NCBI GenBank assembly: GCA_947259425.1
Contig: CAMYMO010000289.1
Location: forward strand, 1-10,980
Direction of reading: 5' to 3'
Source of the DNA: an uncultured Ectothiorhodospiraceae bacterium
GTDB lineage: Bacteria > Pseudomonadota > Gammaproteobacteria > UBA6429 > Thiohalophilaceae
DNA length: 10,980 nt
The notes beneath the pieces were generated by a model. It was not told the DNA's origin. It saw only the letters and a list, made by a program, of their open reading frames with translations, and did not search any database. This document shows, piece by piece, positions 5,493-10,980 of the stretch. The position numbers and the translations under genes were made by a program. Every line of letters begins with the position of its first letter. The stretch's first letter is position 1.

Positions 5493-7032
5493 GATCTTCA
5501 GTTTTCATGGTGGCATTGTTTTAGACGGACATAAAACAATATCCATGCAGGAACCCATCATCAGCGCTGATATTCCACAACAATTAGTACACGCCTTGCA
5601 TCAGCATATTGGTGAGGCCGCCTATCCCATTGTTGAGGTAGGCGATCAGGTTCTAACCGGACAAATGATTGCTCAGGCCGAAGGCTTTATCAGCGCCCCG
5701 GTACATGCAGGTAGCTCCGGCACCGTTGTGGCCCTCGAAGATCGACCTATTGCCCATCCATCGGGAATGCAAGGTCTGTGCATCGTCATTGAAACCGATG
5801 GTGAAGATAAATGGATCGACCTAGACGACGAAGTCGAAGACTATAAACGTATGGATGCTTCGCATCTACGTAACCGGGTACGAGATGCTGGCATCGTTGG
5901 TCTAGGCGGAGCAGGATTTCCTGCTTTTATAAAATTAAATCCTGGCGCTGACTCAAACATTGATACGCTTATCCTTAATGGCGCGGAGTGTGAACCGTAT
6001 ATTAGCTGTGATGCGGCATTGATGAGAGACCGGCCGCGTGACATTATTGATGGTCTGCTGGTCATGCGCCATGCATTACAGGCCAAACAATGTCTGGTCG
6101 GCATCGAAGACAACAAACCTGAATCAATTAAAGCCTTTCAAGCTGCGCTGACCTCCCAGGAAAAAACAATTATTGAAGTCATCACGATCCCCACCATTTA
6201 TCCTGCGGGTAGTGAAAAACAATTGATTAAAACATTAACGGGTATCTCGCTCGCAGCAAAACAATTACCAATCCACCACGGTATTGTCTGTCATAACGTC
6301 GGTACCGCGGCAGCGGTCGGTCATGCGATACGCAACAACCGACCATTGGTCTCTCGCATCGTCACGGTGACAGGTGATGCGGTTGACCGACCGGGCAACT
6401 ATGATGTTCGGCTTGGCACTCCGATGATCAACTTATTACATCAGGCGGAATTTCAATCCTACAAAATGGAACGGCTGGTGATGGGTGGACCGATGATGGG
6501 ATTTGAAATAAATGACTTGAATTCACCGGTACTTAAAACCACAAATTGCATGCTAACGATTAGCGAAGAACAACTGCCGCAAGATACCCATGCAATGCCG
6601 TGCATTCGTTGTGGTGAATGTAATCATGTCTGCCCGGCCAATCTACTGCCTCAACAACTCTATTGGCATGCGCGGGCACGTGATCTTGAAAAAACACAGG
6701 CTTATAATTTATTCGACTGCATTGAATGTGGCTGTTGCAGTTACGTTTGTCCAAGCCACATTCCTTTGGTGCAATACTACCGCTATGCAAAAACTGAAAT
6801 ATGGGCACAAGAGCAGGATAAGAAAAAATCTGACCATGCAAGAGAACGGCACGAATTTAATCAGTATCGAACTGAACGTAAAAAGCTGGAAAAAGAAGAA
6901 GCACGTCGACAAAAACAGGAACGTTTAAAAAACGCCCAGAAAGATGAAGTCGCCGCCGCACTGGCGCGAGTGAATTCTAAAAAAGCCATTGAGGCAGACA
7001 AACAAAACGAAAACAAGCCGGATAAAGGATAA
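5485..7032 (+). CDS. rnfC: Rnf complex NADH-binding subunit RnfC
   Basis: A 515-residue peripheral subunit at the cytosolic face that binds NADH and FMN and passes electrons through two [4Fe-4S] clusters. The N-terminal barrel-sandwich domain starts MRKIFSFHGG. A Nqo1-like flavin/NADH region follows with GLGGAGFP (139-146) and LNGAECEPYISCD. The SLBB region is followed by two cluster motifs: C373/C376/C379/C383 and C412/C415/C418/C422. From about residue 430 onward the tail is very rich in Lys, Arg and Glu, probably a coiled coil. The tail is much shorter than the long Ala/Lys-rich repeats of E. coli RsxC (about 740 residues). The ATG overlaps the rnfB stop by 8 bases (ATGCGTAA), suggesting translational coupling; rnfD follows after 6 bases. 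Confidence 0.96.
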   Translation: MRKIFSFHGGIVLDGHKTISMQEPIISADIPQQLVHALHQHIGEAAYPIVEVGDQVLTGQMIAQAEGFISAPVHAGSSGTVVALEDRPIAHPSGMQGLCIVIETDGEDKWIDLDDEVEDYKRMDASHLRNRVRDAGIVGLGGAGFPAFIKLNPGADSNIDTLILNGAECEPYISCDAALMRDRPRDIIDGLLVMRHALQAKQCLVGIEDNKPESIKAFQAALTSQEKTIIEVITIPTIYPAGSEKQLIKTLTGISLAAKQLPIHHGIVCHNVGTAAAVGHAIRNNRPLVSRIVTVTGDAVDRPGNYDVRLGTPMINLLHQAEFQSYKMERLVMGGPMMGFEINDLNSPVLKTTNCMLTISEEQLPQDTHAMPCIRCGECNHVCPANLLPQQLYWHARARDLEKTQAYNLFDCIECGCCSYVCPSHIPLVQYYRYAKTEIWAQEQDKKKSDHARERHEFNQYRTERKKLEKEEARRQKQERLKNAQKDEVAAALARVNSKKAIEADKQNENKPDKG

Positions 7033-7038
7033 ACGCGA

Positions 7039-8097
7039 GTGACCACACTACACACATCGCCCCATACCCAATTCACCAATAGTGTTACGCGCATGATGCT
7101 GCTTGTCGTCATAGCCATGGTACCGGCAATGATTGCCTATGTCTGGTTTTTTGGTTGGGGGTTATTAATCAACGCAACTTTATGTATTGCAACTGCGATC
7201 GCATGTGAAGTCGCAATGTTAAAAATTCGCAATCGCCCCGTGTTACCTTTTATTACCGATTTGAGCGCACTGGTCACCGCGCTATTAATCGCTTTTGCTT
7301 TACCACCGATATTACCGTGGTGGTTACCGGTGCTGGCGACCAGTTTTGCGATCATCATTGCCAAACATTTATACGGAGGCCTGGGTTATAACCCATTTAA
7401 TCCTGCTATGGCCGGTTATGTGGTCTTGCTTATTGCTTTCCCAAAACAAATGACCGCCTGGTTGCCTGCTGCCAGCAATCAACCTTATACCTTAAGCTTC
7501 ATTGAAAACCTACGTTATAATTTTTTTGCTGAACTGCCCGCGACCCGCAACTATGATTTAATCACCCAGGCGACACCACTTGATGTTGTTGAAGTACAAA
7601 CCGGCCTGGGACTTAGCATCGAACAAATTGAAGCTGAATTTTCCCAGTTGAGCGGTTACTTCGGTACGGGCTGGGACTGGGTGAGCCTGATGTTCCTGCT
7701 CGGGGGATTATTGTTAATTTCAAAACGCGTGATTAGCTGGCAAATCCCGCTTGCGATGATCGCTACACTAGCTGTGTTATCAAGCATTGCTTATCTTCTC
7801 GATCAACAAACTAATCCCGACCCACTCTTTCATGTGCTCGGCGGGGCAACGATGATAGGCGCATTTTTTATTGCAACGGATCCTGTTACCGCCAGTACCA
7901 CGCCACGCGGACGAATCTACTACGGCATAGGCATTGGTATCGTTACCTACGTGATTCGAACCTGGGGCAACTACCCGGATGGTGTTGCCTTTGGTGTTTT
8001 ACTGATGAATATCGCCGTACCAACGATTGACTATTACACACAACCAAGAGTCTTTGGCCAAACCAAAATGAATAAAACAACTAAGGACATGGATTAA
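7039..8097 (+). CDS. rnfD: Rnf complex membrane subunit RnfD
   Basis: A 352-residue inner-membrane protein of the RnfD/NqrB family, of normal length, with many hydrophobic helices. It takes part in ion translocation and carries covalently bound FMN. The FMN-accepting threonine is T179 in the motif TQATPLD, which corresponds to SQATPLD in E. coli RsxD. Other family marks are SPHT and NSVTRMM at the N-terminus, KHLYGGLGYNPFNPAMAGY (110-127) and ATDPVTASTTPRGR (279-292). The start is a GTG with AAAGGA (7024-7029) 9 bases upstream, overlapping the end of rnfC. Only 2 bases separate its stop from the rnfG GTG. Confidence 0.96.
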   Translation: MTTLHTSPHTQFTNSVTRMMLLVVIAMVPAMIAYVWFFGWGLLINATLCIATAIACEVAMLKIRNRPVLPFITDLSALVTALLIAFALPPILPWWLPVLATSFAIIIAKHLYGGLGYNPFNPAMAGYVVLLIAFPKQMTAWLPAASNQPYTLSFIENLRYNFFAELPATRNYDLITQATPLDVVEVQTGLGLSIEQIEAEFSQLSGYFGTGWDWVSLMFLLGGLLLISKRVISWQIPLAMIATLAVLSSIAYLLDQQTNPDPLFHVLGGATMIGAFFIATDPVTASTTPRGRIYYGIGIGIVTYVIRTWGNYPDGVAFGVLLMNIAVPTIDYYTQPRVFGQTKMNKTTKDMD

Positions 8098-8099
8098 CG

Positions 8100-8735
8100 G
8101 TGGCTAACGAAGAAAACAAAACGGCTAACTCGATAAGCAAGAATATGCTGGTGAATGCCTTCGTATTAGGGGTATTTGCGATCGTTGGAACCGCACTTGT
8201 TGCTTATATTTATGAAGTAACTAAAACCCAGATTGCTGAAAATAAACGCCAGCACACCTTAAAAAAATTACATGAGCTTATTGGCCCGGAGATTCATGAT
8301 AATGATTTGGAACAGGATACCATCCCGGTAAGCGATAAATTACTCGGCGAAGGTGAATTAATTGTTTATCGCGCACGTAAAAACAAAAATCCGATCGCGG
8401 CCATTATTCAATGTGTGGCCCCCGATGGTTATAGTGGCAAAATAAGATTACTGGTCGCCGTTAATTATAATGGCACATTGGCAGGGGTCAGGGTAACTGA
8501 CCACCTGGAAACACCCGGTCTGGGGGATGCCATCGAGACACAAAAATCGGACTGGATACATATTTTTAAAGGAAAATCGTTATCTGAACCAAAACCTGAC
8601 AAATGGACCGTTAAACGCGATAGTGGCGATTTTGATCAAATCACCAGTGCTACCATTACTTCTCGCGCCATGGTTAAAGCAACCAACAAAGCATTGCAAT
8701 TTTTTAAACAAAACCGTCAACGTCTTTTTAAATAG
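8100..8735 (+). CDS. rnfG: Rnf complex FMN-binding subunit RnfG
   Basis: A 211-residue protein with one N-terminal membrane helix (about 16-38) and a periplasmic FMN domain. It relays electrons on the outer side of the membrane. The FMN is attached to T185 in ITSATITSRA, a TSAT version of the usual S/T-G-A-T. The family motif LETPGLGDAIE (136-146) is clear. The start is taken as the GTG at 8100. AAGGA (8083-8087) is 12 bases upstream, which is long. An internal ATG at 8145 (residue 16) would remove the polar N-terminus but keep the membrane helix, so the exact start is less certain than the gene. Confidence 0.94.
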   Translation: MANEENKTANSISKNMLVNAFVLGVFAIVGTALVAYIYEVTKTQIAENKRQHTLKKLHELIGPEIHDNDLEQDTIPVSDKLLGEGELIVYRARKNKNPIAAIIQCVAPDGYSGKIRLLVAVNYNGTLAGVRVTDHLETPGLGDAIETQKSDWIHIFKGKSLSEPKPDKWTVKRDSGDFDQITSATITSRAMVKATNKALQFFKQNRQRLFK

Positions 8736-8741
8736 GTATAC

Positions 8742-8752
8742 ACTCTATATAT
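8742..8752 (+). repeat. 11-base leader ACTCTATATAT before rnfE (copy 2)
   Basis: Identical to 4336-4346 upstream of rnfA. Here it lies one base before the rnfE start, in the 18-base gap after rnfG. The only purine-rich stretch, AGG at 8734-8736, is 17 bases from the ATG and too far for a normal ribosome binding site. Confidence 0.6.
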
Positions 8753-8753
8753 C

Positions 8754-9425
8754 ATGAATTTATTTAAAGACATCATCAGTAACGGTCTGTGGAAAAATAA
8801 TCCCGCCACCGTTCAACTATTGGGTTTGTGCCCATTATTAGCAGTATCCGGCACGGTCGTGAACGCCCTGGGACTGGGTATCGCCACCATGCTGGTGTTA
8901 ATCACTTCAAACCTGGTGGTGTCATTAATACGCGATTATGTCCGCAGTGAAATTCGAATCCCGGTATTCGTTATGATTATCGCCGTTTCGGTTACCTTAA
9001 TTAAAATCCTGATGCAGGCTTATTTTTACGATCTGTATTTAATCATTGGCCTGTTTGTCGCATTAATCACAACCAATTGTGTGATCATTGCTCGCGCTGA
9101 GGCGTTTGCCTCCAAAAACAGTGTCTTACATTCAATGGCAGATGGGTTTTTCATGGGACTGGGGTTCACCCTGGTCTTAGTCACCTTAGGCGCACTGCGA
9201 GAGATCATCAGCTTCGGTACATTGTTCCAGCAGATGAACCTGTTATTTGGTGAAGGTGCGAGCTGGCTGAAGATTACCCTAATCGAAAATTACGACGGCT
9301 TTTTGTTAACCATATTGCCGCCTGGTGCTTTTCTCGGGCTTGGCTTTATTATTGCGCTGAAAAATGTAATCGATAATCGTCAAACAAAAGTGGCAACCGT
9401 TAATCTGCAACAAACTGCAACATAA
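8754..9425 (+). CDS. rnfE: Rnf electron transport complex subunit RnfE
   Basis: A 223-residue membrane protein (E. coli RsxE has 231), a paralogue of RnfA with about six helices. It pairs with RnfA and shares the [2Fe-2S] site: C26 in LLGLCPLLAVS and C109 in LITTNCVII align with C26 and C114 of RnfA. Other family marks are GLWKNNPATVQLLG at the start, ARAEAFASKN, LGALREII and LPPGAFLGLGF. It is the last rnf gene. A hairpin follows its stop. The C-terminus after IDNRQ is short and polar. The start fits the family but lacks a normal ribosome binding site. Confidence 0.96.
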   Translation: MNLFKDIISNGLWKNNPATVQLLGLCPLLAVSGTVVNALGLGIATMLVLITSNLVVSLIRDYVRSEIRIPVFVMIIAVSVTLIKILMQAYFYDLYLIIGLFVALITTNCVIIARAEAFASKNSVLHSMADGFFMGLGFTLVLVTLGALREIISFGTLFQQMNLLFGEGASWLKITLIENYDGFLLTILPPGAFLGLGFIIALKNVIDNRQTKVATVNLQQTAT

Positions 9426-9428
9426 AAG

Positions 9429-9448
9429 CTGTTTCATATTTGAGACAG
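9429..9448. terminator. Hairpin just after rnfE
   Basis: CTGTTTCA (9429-9436) and TGAGACAG (9441-9448) form an 8-bp stem with one G-T pair around TATT, starting 4 bases after the rnfE stop. There is no T-run behind it, so it would be a weak or factor-dependent terminator, or an mRNA end stabiliser. A TTGAGA (9440-9445) inside it resembles a -35 box, but no good -10 box follows at the right distance. Confidence 0.4.
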
Positions 9449-9515
9449 AGTCCATAGAATCTTCGCATAAGAAAGTTATGACAAAATAAAACGCAAGCGA
9501 GGATGGACTTGTGTC

Positions 9516-10952
9516 ATGCGAGTAACCACAATAATAAAATTATTGTTACTCTGTGTTTCGCTAGCTGGCCTGATTAACATTGGATTGTTAATAAAACAGC
9601 CTGACCTGACCCAGACAACAATACAAAACGATACGACAACCTTAAGCCAAACTAATCCGCTTGATGTTTATTTTGCTGTTCTCAGCCTGGGTATATTATT
9701 ATCCCTATTGATTTGGCAATTAGCCGGTCTATGGTCGAATAAACTCTACAAGCGTTATAAATCGCTTGATTCAAATAGCTTAGATGCTAATCAAACGCTT
9801 GCTTCTGAGTTTTATAGATCAGCCATTGATTATCGAGTTAAATATGGTTCACGCCGTTTTAAAAGTGGTGTCATTAAAAAATTTGATTTTTTTTACGACT
9901 ACCACAACCATGCCTTAAAATGGATTGATGAAGTCGTCACCCTGACTCAATCTCACTCTGTACCTTATCATTTTATCCAATCCGTAATCGCCTCTGGCCA
10001 TATTGGCCAGGTCTTCACTCGCGTCCACTATGCGAACGGCTTGATTGCCAGTAACCTAAAAATGAATGCTCCGATTATTTTGCATGATTGTGCTGAAACG
10101 ATTGAGTTATGGTCTTACCACTCTCACCATGCGTTAGCTAAAATCAATAAAGACAGCGTGCAACTACAAACCGCTCACCGACACCCTAACTATATCGCTG
10201 CATTTCTAACGGGCGTGGAGTCTGAACACAAAACAAAGCAACAAATTGAATTGCGATTTTTGACCGCAATGAACAATAAAAGAAAGCAGGGCCGTAGCGA
10301 AAATGCCGCAAAACACAATTTATTAGAATTGCAGAAATGGCTTAACAAAGCCTCCAAAACGACATATCGTCATCAAATTAATAATGGAATTGAAGTCTCA
10401 GAAATCGTCACCGCAAGTTCGTCAATCTATTCAACACCACTGATGCGCTCGCTTGAGCAGCTCGTCTACAGCAAGATCGATGCCTTCTTTCCACGATCAA
10501 AATTGCCCCTCACCGATCAGAAAATTGCCTTAGATGCGGTTGTTTTGTGTAATGGAATTGGCATCATTGCGGTCATTGAAAAACTTGAACAAGGTGTGAT
10601 TACCTATAGCGGTGATACCACCTGGTATCAATATATCGGCGATAATACGGTTGAACTTAAAAATCCATGTCAACAAGCTCGCCAGGCACGTGCCGCATTA
10701 GGTAATTTACTCGCGACTTATAATCTTACGCGTTGGCCAGTACTCAGCCTGGTGGTCTACAGTAAGGATAATATCGAATTAAATTTAACCATGGGTACAA
10801 AAAAGCTACAATGTGAAGTGGTCAAATTGTCCGGGCTGGAACGCTGGATTAAATCCAAGCGTAAAGAAGAGGGTCCCGAATTTAACCAAAGAGATATCGC
10901 TATGTTCAATGCCATGATAGAACAACACCCCGCCTTCTCGAACGCGGTCTGA
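9516..10952 (+). CDS. Membrane-anchored protein with C-terminal NERD-like domain
   Basis: A 478-residue protein with two N-terminal hydrophobic segments (about 5-25 and 51-73). A 25-residue polar loop lies between them, and the long remainder is probably cytosolic. Residues about 95-290 form an unrecognised region with His-rich patches (YHNHA, YHSHHA, HRHP). Residues about 303-425 resemble the nuclease-related domain (NERD) of the restriction-endonuclease-like fold. The matching features are SLEQLVYSKI (E314), ALDAVVLCNGIGIIAVIE (D340, E355), W370, NPCQQARQARAALGNLL (383-399) and the strand VLSLVVYS. The usual E-x-K followed by G is E-K-L-E-Q-G here, so the catalytic lysine is shifted or lost. 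GAGGA (9499-9503) is 12 bases before the ATG, rather far. It lies 90 bases after rnfE, so it may be co-transcribed. The NERD call is by motif reading and the biological role is unknown. Confidence 0.75.
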   Translation: MRVTTIIKLLLLCVSLAGLINIGLLIKQPDLTQTTIQNDTTTLSQTNPLDVYFAVLSLGILLSLLIWQLAGLWSNKLYKRYKSLDSNSLDANQTLASEFYRSAIDYRVKYGSRRFKSGVIKKFDFFYDYHNHALKWIDEVVTLTQSHSVPYHFIQSVIASGHIGQVFTRVHYANGLIASNLKMNAPIILHDCAETIELWSYHSHHALAKINKDSVQLQTAHRHPNYIAAFLTGVESEHKTKQQIELRFLTAMNNKRKQGRSENAAKHNLLELQKWLNKASKTTYRHQINNGIEVSEIVTASSSIYSTPLMRSLEQLVYSKIDAFFPRSKLPLTDQKIALDAVVLCNGIGIIAVIEKLEQGVITYSGDTTWYQYIGDNTVELKNPCQQARQARAALGNLLATYNLTRWPVLSLVVYSKDNIELNLTMGTKKLQCEVVKLSGLERWIKSKRKEEGPEFNQRDIAMFNAMIEQHPAFSNAV

Positions 10953-10980
10953 GAACAGTTAGCGCGTTAACAATTTATCT

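Noticed and set aside
6718..6750. Extra cysteine (C417) in the second iron-sulfur motif of RnfC
   Set aside because: The four ligand cysteines are all in standard spacing, and an added neighbouring cysteine is not by itself evidence of a changed cluster.
7564..7575. TQAT instead of S/T-G-A-T as an odd FMN site in RnfD
   Set aside because: As I recall it, RnfD of E. coli has SQAT at the same place, so this is normal for the family.
9503..9577. 24-codon open frame starting at ATG 9503 and overlapping the NERD-like gene start
   Set aside because: The only purine-rich site directly touches the ATG, leaving no spacing, and the peptide has no recognisable feature. It could at most be an incidental upstream frame.

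Overview
The window comes from a moderately AT-rich gammaproteobacterium. The evidence is the gene order metG - (accessory genes) - rnfABCDGE and the protein sequences, which match the RnfABCDGE/RsxABCDGE set of Gammaproteobacteria. In Pseudomonas the rnf operon also lies just downstream of metG. I cannot assign a genus from the sequence alone.

Left part (1-1110): the last 57 codons of metG (methionyl-tRNA synthetase, tRNA-binding C-terminal domain) end at 175 and are followed by a rho-independent terminator. A non-coding stretch of about 240 bases leads to a small secreted protein of unknown function (477-1046, + strand). A strong 13-bp hairpin (1062-1091) separates it from the convergent genes that follow.

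Middle part (1112-4346): two overlapping minus-strand genes form an operon. The first transcribed encodes a 278-residue TPR protein and the second a 735-residue ankyrin-repeat protein; neither has a signal peptide. They are divergent from rnfA. The 198-bp region between the two divergent units is dense with dyads, two of which share the half-sites TCAAAT/ATTTGA. It also holds a sigma-54-like element facing the TPR gene.

Right part (4347-9425): a complete rnfA-B-C-D-G-E operon for the membrane-bound Rnf complex, which moves electrons between NADH and ferredoxin or another low-potential carrier, coupled to an ion gradient. In E. coli the homologous Rsx complex keeps SoxR reduced. All expected iron-sulfur cysteines and both covalent-FMN threonines are present, so the complex should be functional. 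rnfA and rnfE, which encode the two paralogous membrane subunits, have no clear Shine-Dalgarno sequence but share an identical 11-base leader beside their start codons.

After rnfE, where E. coli and Pseudomonas carry nth, a plus-strand gene (9516-10952) encodes a membrane-anchored protein with a C-terminal NERD-like (nuclease-related) domain whose active site looks altered. The final 28 bases hold no recognisable feature. The ordinary part of the window is metG and rnf. The accessory part is the secreted protein, the TPR-ankyrin operon with its control region, and the NERD-like gene.
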